64,000 nt of DNA, taken from Simplicispira metamorpha. GTDB taxonomy: Bacteria > Pseudomonadota > Gammaproteobacteria > Burkholderiales > Burkholderiaceae_C. The position numbers and the translations under genes were made by a program. The stretch spans positions 27,698-91,697 of the forward strand of contig NZ_SLXH01000013.1 in NCBI RefSeq assembly GCF_004341365.1, written 5' to 3'. Shown piece after piece: positions 42,583 to 52,087 of this stretch (the first letter of the stretch is position 1; the number at the start of each line of letters is the position of its first letter). The notes beneath the pieces were generated by a model. The model did not search any database. It saw only the letters and a program-made list of their open reading frames with translations, and had not been told where the DNA came from.

Positions 42583-42602
42583 GGGTGGGGGTGTCCGTGC
42601 GC

Positions 42603-43772
42603 TCAGGGCTTGGCTGGGGAGGGGGCGGCGGGTGCCAGGCGCAGCGCGGTGCCTTGCGGCAGCACCCCCACGCGCCCGGCCAGTACCAGGGCGCCTTCGG
42701 GTACGCCGTCCACGGCCACCAGCATCTGGCCGTCGGTCAGGCTGCGCACCCCCGTTTGCACGCGGTGGTGGGCTACGCGGCCCTGGTCAGCCACTTGCAC
42801 GTAGGGGGCGGGCTGGTCGGTGCGCACCGAATCCAGCGGCACCACCAGGGGCTCTGCGGTGCCGGTCTGGATGCTGCCTTGCACGAACAGGCCCTGGCGC
42901 AGGGCATCGGGGCTGGCGTTTTGGGCGGGTTGGAGGGCCAGGTACACCGGCACGGCCCGGCTGCCCGTCTGGGCGCTGGGGTTGATGCGCACCACCGTGG
43001 CCGTCAGGGCGTCGCTGCGCCCCTCCATGTGCAGGAGGGCGCTCTGGCCGACGCGCACGGCCACAGAGTCGGCAGGCGCCAGCAGTGCTTCGACTTCCAT
43101 GCGCGATAAATCCACCACTTCCAGAATCCGGGTATCTATGGCCACACGCTCGCCGTTTTGCACCAGCCGCTGCGCCACCTGGCCGTTGATGGGGCTGCGC
43201 AACACGGTATCCAACAGCGATTTGCGGGCTACGTCGGCAGCGGCCACCGCCGCCTGGTGCGACGACTGCGCCGCCTGCAAGCTGGCCTCCGAGGTTTGCA
43301 GTGCGGTGCGCGAGATAAAGCCCTGCGCCACCAGCGCGCGGTTGTTGTCGAACTGGCGCTGGCTGATATCGACCTGCGCGCGGGCCGCGTCGGCCTGCTG
43401 CTGTGCCTGGCGCAGGCGGGCCTGCATCTCGGTGGCTTCGATGCGCGCCACCTCCTGGCCTGCGCGCACGCTGTCGCCTTCGCGCAGGCCCAGGCCTTGC
43501 AGCTCCCCGGCCACGCGCGCTTTGATGGTGGCCGACTGCACCGCGTGCAATGCCCCCGTCACGGGAACGTTCAGGGCCAGTGCCTGGCGGCGCACAGGCC
43601 ACACTTCATCGGCAGCGATGTCCATCACCACCGCGGCGCTGTGTGTGGCAGCGGTTTCCAGGGCTTTTTGTTGGGATTGCCGCGCTTGCAGCGTGCGCCA
43701 CAGTGTGGCGCCCAGAAGGGCTACCACCACCACCGCCACCACCCAAGGCAACCAGCGTTTGCGCTGCGTCAT
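42603..43772 (-). CDS. RND efflux periplasmic adaptor (membrane fusion protein)
   Basis: 389 residues from the ATG at 43772, which overlaps the tetR stop by four bases (ATGA), indicating translational coupling. One N-terminal anchor helix (WLPWVVAVVVVALLGATLW), lipoyl/barrel-sandwich halves (IKARVAGELQGLGLREGDSV and TVLRSPINGQVAQRLVQNGE), a coiled-coil hairpin (residues ~105-165, rich in Ala/Gln/Arg) and a beta-barrel. It bridges the RND pump and an outer-membrane channel. Confidence 0.93.
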   Translation of the reverse strand: MTQRKRWLPWVVAVVVVALLGATLWRTLQARQSQQKALETAATHSAAVVMDIAADEVWPVRRQALALNVPVTGALHAVQSATIKARVAGELQGLGLREGDSVRAGQEVARIEATEMQARLRQAQQQADAARAQVDISQRQFDNNRALVAQGFISRTALQTSEASLQAAQSSHQAAVAAADVARKSLLDTVLRSPINGQVAQRLVQNGERVAIDTRILEVVDLSRMEVEALLAPADSVAVRVGQSALLHMEGRSDALTATVVRINPSAQTGSRAVPVYLALQPAQNASPDALRQGLFVQGSIQTGTAEPLVVPLDSVRTDQPAPYVQVADQGRVAHHRVQTGVRSLTDGQMLVAVDGVPEGALVLAGRVGVLPQGTALRLAPAAPSPAKP

Positions 43773-44473
43773 GCGTTCTCCGATGGGGTGGCGGGGGAGG
43801 GCGCTGCTGGCGCCGTGCCAGACTGGCACAGGCCGTACAACAGGGTGTTGATCTGGGTTTCCAGGTACGCCTGCGGCGCCATCAGGATTTCTTGGGGCAT
43901 GCAGGCTTCCTCAGAGTGCTTGGCCATCATCAGAAAAATCATGGGTGACAGCACCGCGTACACCGCGTAATCGAGGTTGAGGGCACGAAACTCGCCCCGA
44001 TCCACCCCGCGTTGCAGGATGCGCCGGATCAGCTGTTGGCCCTGTGCCACCACCTCGCGCTGGTAGAACTGGGTGATCTGCGGAAAATTACACGCCTCGC
44101 ACAGCATCAGCTTGGTAATGCCCGAGGCGCGGGTGGCACCAATGCGCTCCCACCAGACGGTGTAGCAGTAGCGCAACATGTCGGCGGTGCTGCCCTGGAA
44201 TTGATCGACCTCGGCATTCCACTCGGGAAAACGCCCGGCAAGGTTCTCGCGCACCACGGCCTTGAACAGCTCTTCCTTGCTGGGAAAGTACAAAAACAGC
44301 GTGCCCTTGGAGACGCCTGCGCGTGCTGCCACATCATCGACACGCGTGGCGGCGTAACCTTTTTCGACGAACAAATCCAGGGCGGCGTCCAGCAACTCGC
44401 CCGGGCGCGCCTCTTTGCGGCGCTCGCGCCGGGACGCGGGAGGGGCCGTGAAGGAGTGTGAATCGGGGGGCAT
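43769..44473 (-). CDS. TetR-family repressor of the efflux operon
   Basis: 234 residues. The N-terminal HTH (residues ~22-70: ARPGELLDAALDLFVEKGYA, then VDDVAARAGVSKGTLFLYFP) is of TetR_N type; the C-terminal ligand-binding part carries WERIGATRASGITKLMLCEA. First gene of the tetR-adaptor-pump operon; an inverted repeat 14 bp upstream is its likely operator, so it should repress its own operon until a pump substrate binds. Confidence 0.92.
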   Translation of the reverse strand: MPPDSHSFTAPPASRRERRKEARPGELLDAALDLFVEKGYAATRVDDVAARAGVSKGTLFLYFPSKEELFKAVVRENLAGRFPEWNAEVDQFQGSTADMLRYCYTVWWERIGATRASGITKLMLCEACNFPQITQFYQREVVAQGQQLIRRILQRGVDRGEFRALNLDYAVYAVLSPMIFLMMAKHSEEACMPQEILMAPQAYLETQINTLLYGLCQSGTAPAAPSPATPSENA

Positions 44474-44486
44474 GGGGTGAAGATGA

Positions 44487-44508
44487 TTACTGACTGACCG
44501 GTTAGTAA
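44487..44508. promoter_or_regulatory. TetR-type operator
   Basis: The 22-bp imperfect palindrome starts TTACTGACTGACCGGTTAGT and ends AA. TTACT..AC and GT..AGTAA match on the two arms, close to the ACTGACxGACCGGTxAGT operators of AcrR/TtgR-like repressors. It lies between the divergent tetR and msrA starts. Confidence 0.8.
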
Positions 44509-44597
44509 TGTACCCATCCCCCTGGATGGCGTCAATTCATAATCGCGCACACCCGCTTGTATCCTGGCGCTTCATCTTCCATCCAAGGAGACTTTTC

Positions 44598-45137
44598 ATG
44601 CAACTGCAAACCATCACCCTCGGCGGAGGCTGTTTTTGGTGCACAGAGGCCGTGTTTGACCGCGTGCGCGGCGTCACGGATGTGCAAAGTGGCTACGCCA
44701 ACGGCCATGTTTTGAACCCCACCTACGAGCAAGTGTGCAGCGGCACCACCGGCCACAACGAGGTGGTGCGCGTGACGTTTGACCCCGCGGTCATCAGCGT
44801 GCGAGAGATTCTGGAGATTTTCTTTGGCACCCATGACCCCACCACGCCCAACCGCCAGGGCAACGATGTGGGCACGCAATACCGCAGCGGCATTTACTTT
44901 CACACGCCCGAGCAAGAAAAGGTGGCCCACGAGCTGATCCAGCACATGGTGCAAGCGCAGTGGTTCGATGCCCCCGTGGTCACTGAGGTGGTGCCGGTGG
45001 CCCATTTTTCGCCCGCAGAGCCCTACCACCACGACTACTACGCGCGCAATCCGCAGCAAGGTTATTGCGCCGCCGTGGTCGGCCCCAAGGTGAACAAATT
45101 CCGCAAGACATTTACCCGCTTTTTGAAGCCCGATTGA
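44598..45137 (+). CDS. msrA: Peptide-methionine (S)-S-oxide reductase
   Basis: 179 residues from the ATG at 44598 with AAGGAG ideally placed. The catalytic Cys sits in GGGCFWCTEA; the conserved YRSGIYF, HDPTTPNRQGNDVGTQY and AEPYHHDYY follow. It reduces methionine S-sulfoxide in oxidised proteins using thioredoxin. Divergent from tetR, separated by the operator. Followed by a palindromic element. Confidence 0.95.
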   Translation: MQLQTITLGGGCFWCTEAVFDRVRGVTDVQSGYANGHVLNPTYEQVCSGTTGHNEVVRVTFDPAVISVREILEIFFGTHDPTTPNRQGNDVGTQYRSGIYFHTPEQEKVAHELIQHMVQAQWFDAPVVTEVVPVAHFSPAEPYHHDYYARNPQQGYCAAVVGPKVNKFRKTFTRFLKPD

Positions 45138-45146
45138 GGTTGGGTC

Positions 45147-45212
45147 TATTTTTTTGATAGCCAAAATGGCTGTGGCGCCCGCCAATCGGGCGCTATACGC
45201 TATGATTTTTGA
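45147..45212. repeat. Dispersed palindromic element
   Basis: TTTTTGATAGCCAAAATGGC, TGTGGCGCCCGCCAATCGGG and CGCTATACGCTATGATTTTT; arms GGCGCCCG/CGGGCGC. Located between msrA and the small exported protein. Confidence 0.75.
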
Positions 45213-45235
45213 ATCTGATCTGGAGAAAATTTGCC

Positions 45236-45481
45236 ATGCGCCGTCTGCTGACCCTTCTGGCCTTTGCCGCTTTGTGTGCCCCTTTGGCGCAGGCCCAGGT
45301 GCATTCCGACCAGGAAACCAAGGCTGATATCGAACGCCACCGCGCCATGGCCGCCGCCCACACCGCAGCGGCGCAGTGCCTGGAGTCTGGCAAAGACGCC
45401 CAGCAGTGCATGAAAGAGTTGCAAGCCGCCTGCAAAAACCTGGCCATCGGCAAATACTGCGGCATGAAGCACGCGCACTGA
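45236..45481 (+). CDS. Small periplasmic cysteine-containing protein
   Basis: 81 residues from the ATG at 45236 (CTGGAGAAAATTTGCC upstream). The signal peptide MRRLLTLLAFAALCAPLAQA gives a mature protein of about 61 residues with four cysteines (AAQCLES, QQCMKE, AACKNL, KYCGMK) and several histidines. Disulfide-stabilised helical hairpin or metal-binding role is plausible; no family recognised. It precedes a His-rich protein and a ZnuD-like receptor on the same strand. Confidence 0.7.
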   Translation: MRRLLTLLAFAALCAPLAQAQVHSDQETKADIERHRAMAAAHTAAAQCLESGKDAQQCMKELQAACKNLAIGKYCGMKHAH

Positions 45482-45528
45482 CCGCGTTTGCCCGTTTTTT
45501 CGCCCGCCAGTCCGTACCCATTCCCGTG

Positions 45529-45981
45529 ATGCCCGCCCACAGCACCCGTTCCACCGCAGCACAGCGGGGCCGGGCCGTGGGCCGCAGGGCCAGCGCCGTG
45601 TGGTGGTCGGTCTGGCTGGTGCTGGCGCTGGTATTGGCGCCCGCTTTGGGCCAGATGCACCGCGCCGTGCATGGCGATGCGGCGCCAGCGCTGTCTGCCC
45701 ACAGCGTCCACGGCGGCCCGCACGCTGCGCCGGGCGACCAGACCTCCTGGGTGGCTGCGCTTTTTTCTGGCCACCACCTGGTCGATTGCCAGTTACTCGA
45801 CCAGCTCACCCTGGGCGATGTACCCCGCAGCGCGCCTGCGCTGGCACATGCAGCGCCCGCCACCGCGCCCCCCGCTGGCCCGCCCGCGCATTTCAGTGCG
45901 CGGCGCACCGCCGCCTTCCAGGCCCGCGCCCCGCCGCTGGCCATGGGCTGGGGCGCGCCCCCCGCGCCCAGCCACACCTGA
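45529..45981 (+). CDS. Small His/Ala/Pro-rich membrane-anchored protein upstream of the TonB receptor
   Basis: 150 residues, starting at the ATG at 45529 (MPAHSTRSTAAQRGRAVGRR). One membrane helix (WWSVWLVLALVLAPALG) is followed by a His-rich segment (MHRAVHGD, SAHSVHGGPHAAPGD, FSGHHLVDC) and an Ala/Pro-rich tail. Proteins of this shape often sit upstream of metal-related TonB receptors in Comamonadaceae; the His clusters suggest Zn or Cu binding. No family assigned. It lies 47 bp after the cysteine-containing gene and 191 bp before the receptor. Confidence 0.6.
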   Translation: MPAHSTRSTAAQRGRAVGRRASAVWWSVWLVLALVLAPALGQMHRAVHGDAAPALSAHSVHGGPHAAPGDQTSWVAALFSGHHLVDCQLLDQLTLGDVPRSAPALAHAAPATAPPAGPPAHFSARRTAAFQARAPPLAMGWGAPPAPSHT

Positions 45982-46045
45982 GCACCCGAGCATGGCCAGC
46001 GCTGCGTTTGCAGCGTGGCCTGTAGTGGCTGCTGCGCCAGGTAAT

Positions 46046-46104
46046 AACTCCTTTTTTGATAGCTGCTAGCGCTTATCCCGTAAGCGCTGGAGCCGTTTTT
46101 TATC
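46046..46104. repeat. Dispersed palindromic element with strong hairpin
   Basis: TTTTTTGATAGCTGCTAGCG, then CTTATCCCGTAAGCGC and TGGAGCCGTTTTTTATCC. The 8-bp AGCGCTTA/TAAGCGCT stem is perfect. This is the clearest example of the consensus. Confidence 0.85.
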
Positions 46105-46172
46105 CTTTATCCATGCCCCGCATGGGGGCGGCCTGCGCACGCTGATGCGCCAGCGCCGCCCGTGTTTTTTCA

Positions 46173-48353
46173 ATGCACACCATGATTTCCATTTTTCACC
46201 GTACAGGCCCGATCGACCAGCACCTGGCTGACGTCTCCACCGCCCGCTCCAAGCCCCTGCCACGGCGCCAGCCCCAGGCCTTGCGCCCGCTGCCGCTGGC
46301 CGTGGCGCTGCTGCTCACCACCTGGGGCCAGGCACAGGCCCAGCAGGCGCCCGCCGGGGCGCCAGTAGCCACCGCAGCGCTGTCTGAAGTCACCGTTTCG
46401 GCCAGCGGCCTGCAACACGGCAGCAGCGACATGGCCACCCCCGTGAGCGTGCTCGAAGGCGATGCGCTGGTGCGCCAGCGCGAAGCCACCCTGGGCGAAA
46501 CACTCACCAGCGAGCCCGGCATCACCTCCAGCCACTTTGGCGCGGGTGCCAGCCGCCCCATCATCCGGGGCATGGATGGCCCGCGCGTGAAGGTGCTGTC
46601 CGACGGCGCCGAGCTGCACGACGCCTCCACCATCAGCCCCGACCACGCCGTGGCCGCCGAGCCCCTGCTGGCCACGCAGATCGAGGTGCTGCGCGGCCCC
46701 TCGGCGCTGGCCTATGGCGGCGCTGCGGTGGGCGGTGTGGTCAACGTGCTCGATGGCAAAGTGCCCACCGCCGTTCCTGACAAGGGCATAGAAGGCAGCG
46801 CCGAGCTGCGCGCCAACAGCGGCGCCCGTGAGGGGGCAGGCGCCTTTGCACTGACCGGCGGGGCGGGCAACATCGCCATCCACGTCGAAGGCGCCAAGCG
46901 CAACGCCAGCGACTACCGCGTGGGCGGCGGCTGGCTGCACGAGGGCCACGCCGAGCGCAAAGTGCCCGGCAGCTTCAACCGCACCGACAGCGCCAGCCTG
47001 GGCCTGTCGTGGGTGGGCAGCCAGGGCTACCTGGGCGTGGCCTACACACGCCAGAACGCCGAATACGGCCTGCCCGGCCACAGCCACAGCTTTGACGGCT
47101 GCCACACCCACGGCGCCCAATTGCACTGCGGCACCCACGGCCCCCAGATGCAGGACGGGCACGACGACCACGACCATGACCACGACGAAGCCCACGGCGC
47201 CGTGCCCGTGGTGGATTTGCGCAGCAAACGCCTGGATGTGCGCGGCGAGCTGCGCAACCCGTTCGCTGGTTTCTCCGCCCTGCGCCTGCGCGCGGGCCAC
47301 ACCGACTACGCGCACGATGAAATCGAGGAAGGTGCCGTCTCCACCACGTTCAAGAACAAGGCCTACGACGCCCGCCTGGAGCTGCAACACGAACCCGTGG
47401 CCGGTTTCAAGGGGCTGATCGGCCTGCAAACCTCGCAGCGCAAGTTCAGTGCGGTGGGCGAGGAGGCTTATGTGCAGCCCACCGTCACGCGCAAAACGGG
47501 CTTGTTCCTGCTGGAGGAATACCGCTGGGGCGACTGGCGTTTTGAAGGCGCCCTGCGCCACGACCGCCAGACCGCCGAGGCGCAAACCAGCGGCATCGAG
47601 CGCAGCCACCACGGCACCTCGGCATCGCTGGGCGCGGTGTGGAAGTTCCAGCCCGGCTATGCGCTGGGTGCGTCTTTCACCCGCGCCAGCCGCGCCCCGT
47701 CGGCAGAAGAGCTGTATGCGCGCGGCCTGCACATGGCCACCAGCACCTACGAGCGCGGCAATGCCGATTTGCGCGCCGAAACCTCGCAAAACATCGACCT
47801 GAGCCTGCGCAAGACCAGCGGCGACACCACGTTTGGCGTCAGCGTGTTCCGCAACCGCATCAGCAACTACATCTATGGCCGCACGCTCGATGAACTCGAT
47901 GGCCTGCAATTGCTGCAATACGCGCAGCAGGACGCCACCTTCACCGGCATCGAAGGCCAGGTGCGCCAGCGCCTGACGCGCCACATCGGCCTGACCTTGT
48001 TCGGCGACGTGGTGCGCGCGCGCCTGGCGGGCGGCGGCTTGCTGCCGCGCATTCCCGCCGCCCGGGCGGGCCTGCGCCTGGATGCGAACTGGAATGCGTG
48101 GGAGGGGCAGGTTGAATGGGTGCAAGTGGCCCGCCAGACCCGTGTGGCGGAGTTCGAGAGCACCACACCGGGCTACGGCATGCTCAACCTGGGCATCAGC
48201 TACAGCGGCCAGATGAACGCCACCCCGTGGCAGCTCTACCTCAAGGCCCACAACCTGACCGACCGGCTGGCCTACGCGCACACCTCGTTCATCAAGAATG
48301 CGGCGCCTTTGATGGGGCGCAACATCACCGTGGGCGTGCGCGTCGCGTTTTGA
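46173..48353 (+). CDS. znuD: ZnuD-like TonB-dependent zinc receptor
   Basis: 726 residues: an N-terminal signal region (PLAVALLLTTWGQAQAQQAP), a plug domain with ISPDHAVAAEPLLATQIEVL and RGPSALAYGGAAVGGVVNVL, then a 22-strand barrel ending GRNITVGVRVAF with the terminal Phe required for barrel assembly. A loop at about residues 306-348 is unusually rich in His/Asp/Cys (GHSHSFDGCHTHGAQLHCGT and HDDHDHDHDEAHG), the zinc-capturing loop known from ZnuD. It imports Zn2+ across the outer membrane using TonB. No clear Zur box was found by eye; regulation could come from the promoter of the small genes upstream. Confidence 0.9.
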   Translation: MHTMISIFHRTGPIDQHLADVSTARSKPLPRRQPQALRPLPLAVALLLTTWGQAQAQQAPAGAPVATAALSEVTVSASGLQHGSSDMATPVSVLEGDALVRQREATLGETLTSEPGITSSHFGAGASRPIIRGMDGPRVKVLSDGAELHDASTISPDHAVAAEPLLATQIEVLRGPSALAYGGAAVGGVVNVLDGKVPTAVPDKGIEGSAELRANSGAREGAGAFALTGGAGNIAIHVEGAKRNASDYRVGGGWLHEGHAERKVPGSFNRTDSASLGLSWVGSQGYLGVAYTRQNAEYGLPGHSHSFDGCHTHGAQLHCGTHGPQMQDGHDDHDHDHDEAHGAVPVVDLRSKRLDVRGELRNPFAGFSALRLRAGHTDYAHDEIEEGAVSTTFKNKAYDARLELQHEPVAGFKGLIGLQTSQRKFSAVGEEAYVQPTVTRKTGLFLLEEYRWGDWRFEGALRHDRQTAEAQTSGIERSHHGTSASLGAVWKFQPGYALGASFTRASRAPSAEELYARGLHMATSTYERGNADLRAETSQNIDLSLRKTSGDTTFGVSVFRNRISNYIYGRTLDELDGLQLLQYAQQDATFTGIEGQVRQRLTRHIGLTLFGDVVRARLAGGGLLPRIPAARAGLRLDANWNAWEGQVEWVQVARQTRVAEFESTTPGYGMLNLGISYSGQMNATPWQLYLKAHNLTDRLAYAHTSFIKNAAPLMGRNITVGVRVAF

Positions 48354-48369
48354 TGCCCGGCCTTTGGAT

Positions 48370-48388
48370 GAAGGCTTAAAAAGCCTTC
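48370..48388 (+). terminator. Hairpin after znuD
   Basis: GAAGGCTT-AAA-AAGCCTTC is a perfect 8-bp stem 16 bp after the receptor stop, without a long U tract on the + side. It may act for the convergent glnD transcript as well. Confidence 0.55.
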
Positions 48389-48432
48389 AAACGCAATGCT
48401 GGTGAGCGCTTTCAGCTATCAAAACAGGAGTT
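48389..48432. repeat. Partial dispersed palindromic element
   Basis: AATGCTGGTGAGCGCTTTCA followed by GCTATCAAAACAG; the right half of the consensus, adjacent to the glnD stop. Confidence 0.6.
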
Positions 48433-48433
48433 G

Positions 48434-51013
48434 CTACGACAGTGCTTGCAGCAGCTCGGTTTCGATCTGGATCTGGTGGGCGTTGCTTTGCAGCTCGGGG
48501 CCCTGGATGAGGAAGGTGTCTTCCACCCGCTCGCCCAGGGTGCTGACCTTGGCCAGCTGCACGCTCAGGTGGTGCTGGGCCAGCACGCGCGCCACCAGGT
48601 AGAGCAGGCCCGCGCGGTCGCTGGCAGAAATGCCCAGTAGCCAGCGCTGGGCTTTTTCATCGGGGCGCAGCGTCACGCGCGGCGCCATCGGAAAGCTTTT
48701 GGCGCGCCGCGACAGGCGCCGGTGCCCCGGCTCGGGCAGCGCACCGCCTTCTTCGATGGCGCGCGCCAGGTCGCTTTCGACCATGTGCGTCAGTTCGCGG
48801 TAGTGCCCGGGCAGCGTGGTGGTGGTGACCTGGAAGGTGTCGAGCGCGTAGCCGTTGGCGGCGGTGTGTACGCGCGCGTCCAGGATGCTGAAGCCCGCGC
48901 GGTCGAAGTAGCCGCAGATGCGCGCAAACAGGTCGGGCTGGTCGGCGGCATAGACCACCACCTGCAAGCCTTCGCCCGCCAGCGATTGGCGTGCGCGCAC
49001 CACAGGCCGTGCGCTGCCCACGTGGCGCGAGAGGTGGCGCGTGTGCCAGGCGATATCGGCGGCCTCGTGGCGCATGAAATAGCTCACGTCCAGCGTGGCC
49101 CAGAGTGGTTTGTGCGCTTCAAAGGGCTGGGCCATCAAGGCCAGCAGCACCAGCGCTTCGCGTTTGCGCGCTTCGATCTCGGCAGCGGCATCGGGGGCGC
49201 GCCCGCCCAGCGTGCGCAGCGTGGCGCGGTACAGGTCTTCCAGCAGCTTGCCTTTCCAGGCGTTCCAGACCTTGGGGCTGGTGCCGCGAATATCGGCCAC
49301 CGTGAGCAGGTACAGCGCGGTGAGTTGGCGCTCGTTGCCCACGCGCTGGGCAAAGGCGCCAATCACGTCGGGGTCGCTCAAATCCTGCTTTTGCGCCACC
49401 TGGCTCATGGTCAGGTGCTCGCGCACCAGAAACTCGATGAGCTGGGCGTCTTCGCGGGCCACGCCGTGCTGGCGGCAAAAGCGCCGTGCCACCACGGCGC
49501 CGATTTCCGAGTGGTCGCCGCCCCGGCCCTTGCCAATATCGTGGAACAGCGCGGCCACGTACAGCGTCCAGGGCTTGTTCCAGCCAGCGGCCAGCTGTGA
49601 GCAGAACGGGTATTCATGCGCGTGGTCGGCCATGAAAAAGCGCCGCACATTGCGCAGCACCATCAGGATGTGCTGATCGACCGTATAGACGTGGAACAGG
49701 TCGTGCTGCATCTGCCCGACGATGCGCCGGAACGGCCACAGGTAGCGCCCCAGCACCGAGGTCTGGTTCATCAGCCGCATGGCGTGGGTGATGCCTTCGG
49801 GCTGTTGCAGGATGCGCAAAAAAGCCGCCCGGTTGACCGGGTCGCGCCGGAAGGCCCCATCCATCACGCTGCGCGCCCGGTACAGCGCGCGCAGCGTGCG
49901 CGCCGACAGGTGCTGCAAGCCCGCCGAGGTCTGGTAGAGCAAAAAAGTTTCGAGGATGGCGTGTGGGTCGCGCTGGTAGAGGTCGTCGCTGGCGATCTCG
50001 ATCATGCCGGCCTTGTCCAGAAAGCGCGCGTTGATGGGGCGCGGCGCGCAGTCCGACGGGTTGAGCCGCTCTTCGATGTTGAGCAGCAGGATTTGGCACA
50101 GCTGGGTGACGGCTTTGGCGGCCCAGTAGTAGCGGCGCATCAGGGTTTCGCTGGCGCGCAGGGGCAGGCCGCTGCCGTCGGGGGCCTCGGAGCGGTAGCC
50201 AAACGATTCGGCCACGGCGGTTTGCAAGTCAAACACCAGCCGGTCTTCGCGCCGCCCGGCAATGGCGTGCAATCGTGCGCGCACCAAAGAGAGCAGGGCT
50301 TCGTTGCGTACCAGCTGGCGCAGCTCGAACGGGGTGGCCAGGCCGCTGCGGGCCAGCTCGTGCCAGCTGTTGCCCAACCCTGCGGCGCGCGCCACCCAGA
50401 GCACGGTTTGCAGGTCACGCAGGCTGCCGGGTGACTCTTTGCAGTTGGGCTCCAGCGCGTAGGGGGTGTTGTCGTACTTGTTGTGGCGCTGGCGCATCTC
50501 CAGCGTTTTGGCGATCAGGAAGGCTTTGGGGTCGAGGTGGGCGCGGTACTGTGCCTGGAACTCGGCAAACAAGGCGGCATTGCCGTGCAGCAGCCGCGCC
50601 TCCAGCAGCGAGGTTTGCACCGTCACGTCCTGCGCCGCCTCACTGGTGCATTCGGCCACGGTGCGCACACTGGAGCCGATGTCCAGCCCCACATCCCAGC
50701 AGCTGCTGATGAAGGATTCGATGGCCTGGCGCTGGGTTTCGGCCATGTCGCTGCCAGGCAAGAGCAGCAGCACGTCCACATCGGAATGCGGAAACAGCTC
50801 GCCCCGGCCAAAGCCGCCCACGGCCACCAGGGCCATGGAGTCGGGCAGGGCAGCGCGCTGCCACAGCTGGGTGAGCAGGTTGCCCGCAATCTGCGCCAGC
50901 GTGCGCAAATGGGAGTGAATGCCGCGCGTGGAGGCTTGCGAGGCGGCCAGCAGGGCCAGCAGCGCGGCTTTGTCGCGGCGGTAGGTGTCGCGCAGGGCTT
51001 GCAGTTCGGTCAT
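48434..51013 (-). CDS. glnD: Bifunctional [protein-PII] uridylyltransferase / uridylyl-removing enzyme
   Basis: 859 residues. The nucleotidyltransferase motif [20 protein letters not shown] (residues ~67-86) has the catalytic Gly-Gly and Asp pair; the HD hydrolase domain shows [13 protein letters not shown] (residues ~440-470); two ACT domains follow at the C-terminus (about 700-770 and 790-859). GlnD senses glutamine and adds or removes UMP from PII, steering nitrogen metabolism. Order glnD-map on the minus strand as in many relatives. Confidence 0.95.
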   Translation of the reverse strand: MTELQALRDTYRRDKAALLALLAASQASTRGIHSHLRTLAQIAGNLLTQLWQRAALPDSMALVAVGGFGRGELFPHSDVDVLLLLPGSDMAETQRQAIESFISSCWDVGLDIGSSVRTVAECTSEAAQDVTVQTSLLEARLLHGNAALFAEFQAQYRAHLDPKAFLIAKTLEMRQRHNKYDNTPYALEPNCKESPGSLRDLQTVLWVARAAGLGNSWHELARSGLATPFELRQLVRNEALLSLVRARLHAIAGRREDRLVFDLQTAVAESFGYRSEAPDGSGLPLRASETLMRRYYWAAKAVTQLCQILLLNIEERLNPSDCAPRPINARFLDKAGMIEIASDDLYQRDPHAILETFLLYQTSAGLQHLSARTLRALYRARSVMDGAFRRDPVNRAAFLRILQQPEGITHAMRLMNQTSVLGRYLWPFRRIVGQMQHDLFHVYTVDQHILMVLRNVRRFFMADHAHEYPFCSQLAAGWNKPWTLYVAALFHDIGKGRGGDHSEIGAVVARRFCRQHGVAREDAQLIEFLVREHLTMSQVAQKQDLSDPDVIGAFAQRVGNERQLTALYLLTVADIRGTSPKVWNAWKGKLLEDLYRATLRTLGGRAPDAAAEIEARKREALVLLALMAQPFEAHKPLWATLDVSYFMRHEAADIAWHTRHLSRHVGSARPVVRARQSLAGEGLQVVVYAADQPDLFARICGYFDRAGFSILDARVHTAANGYALDTFQVTTTTLPGHYRELTHMVESDLARAIEEGGALPEPGHRRLSRRAKSFPMAPRVTLRPDEKAQRWLLGISASDRAGLLYLVARVLAQHHLSVQLAKVSTLGERVEDTFLIQGPELQSNAHQIQIETELLQALS

Positions 51014-51102
51014 GGCGTTTTATCCGGGAAGAGAAGCAACAGGCGCCACGCTACGCAAGAAACGTGCAAGCGCCGCAGGTGCGGCGCTGCGCGCAGGCGC
51101 GC

Positions 51103-51918
51103 TCAGGTGGTGGTGGCGTGGACGAAATCGGGCAGCGCCGGGTAGCCCGCCGACAGCGTCAGCACCTCGTAGCCCGTGGGCGTGACCAGCACGGTGTGCT
51201 CCCACTGCGCCGACAGGCTGCGGTCTTTGGTGATGATGGTCCAGCCGTCGTTGCCCAACTCTTTGATCTCGCGGCGGCCCACGTTGAGCATGGGCTCGAT
51301 GGTGAAAATCATGCCGGGCTTGAGTTCTTCGAGGGTGCCGGGGCGGCCGTAATGCAGCACCTGGGGCTCTTCGTGGAAGTTTTTGCCAATGCCGTGGCCG
51401 CAAAACTCGCGCACCACCGACAGGCCGTGGCTCTCGGCAAACTTTTGGATGGCGTGGCCAATATCGCCCAGCTTGGCACCGGGCTTGACTTGCAAGATGC
51501 CGTGCCACATGGCCTCGTAGGTCAGGGCGCACAGGCGCTTGGCGGCCACCGAGCACTCGCCGATCAGGTACATGCGGCTGCTGTCGCCGTACCAGCCGTC
51601 CTGGGTGATGACGGTGACATCCACGTTGACGATGTCGCCTTTTTTCAGGGGCTTGTCGTTGGGAATGCCGTGGCACACCACATGGTTGACCGAGGTACAC
51701 AGCGAGGCCGGGTAGGGCGGGTAGCCCGGTGGCTGGTAGCCCACGGTGGCCGAGCGCGTGCCCTGGCGGGCCATGCATTCGGCGCCGAGGCGGTCGATTT
51801 CGAGGGTGGTGATGCCGGGTTGAATGTGCGGTGCGATGTAGTCCAGCACTTCAGAAGCGAGGCGGCAGGCTTCGCGCATGGCGGCGATGTCGGCTGCCGT
51901 TTTGATGGTGATGCTCAT
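51103..51918 (-). CDS. map: Methionine aminopeptidase, type I
   Basis: 271 residues from the ATG at 51918 ([20 protein letters not shown]). Metal ligands of the pita-bread fold are all visible: Asp in [19 protein letters not shown], His in [11 protein letters not shown], Glu in FTIEPM and Glu in WEHTVLVT. It removes the initiator Met from nascent proteins. 89 bp before glnD on the same strand; divergent from purL. Confidence 0.96.
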   Translation of the reverse strand: MSITIKTAADIAAMREACRLASEVLDYIAPHIQPGITTLEIDRLGAECMARQGTRSATVGYQPPGYPPYPASLCTSVNHVVCHGIPNDKPLKKGDIVNVDVTVITQDGWYGDSSRMYLIGECSVAAKRLCALTYEAMWHGILQVKPGAKLGDIGHAIQKFAESHGLSVVREFCGHGIGKNFHEEPQVLHYGRPGTLEELKPGMIFTIEPMLNVGRREIKELGNDGWTIITKDRSLSAQWEHTVLVTPTGYEVLTLSAGYPALPDFVHATTT

Positions 51919-52087
51919 GCGTCCAATTATCCCATCGCACCGGCTTTCTTGCCCCTGGCCGGTAAAATGCCGCGCTTGCCCCGTGCCTGCGCTGGCCTTT
52001 GGCACAGCAGCGCCGCCGCCGGTTCTGCCCGCTTTCCCCCACTGCGATTTTTCCGCTTTTCCCTCTCCACCCAACCAGGCCGCCAAC

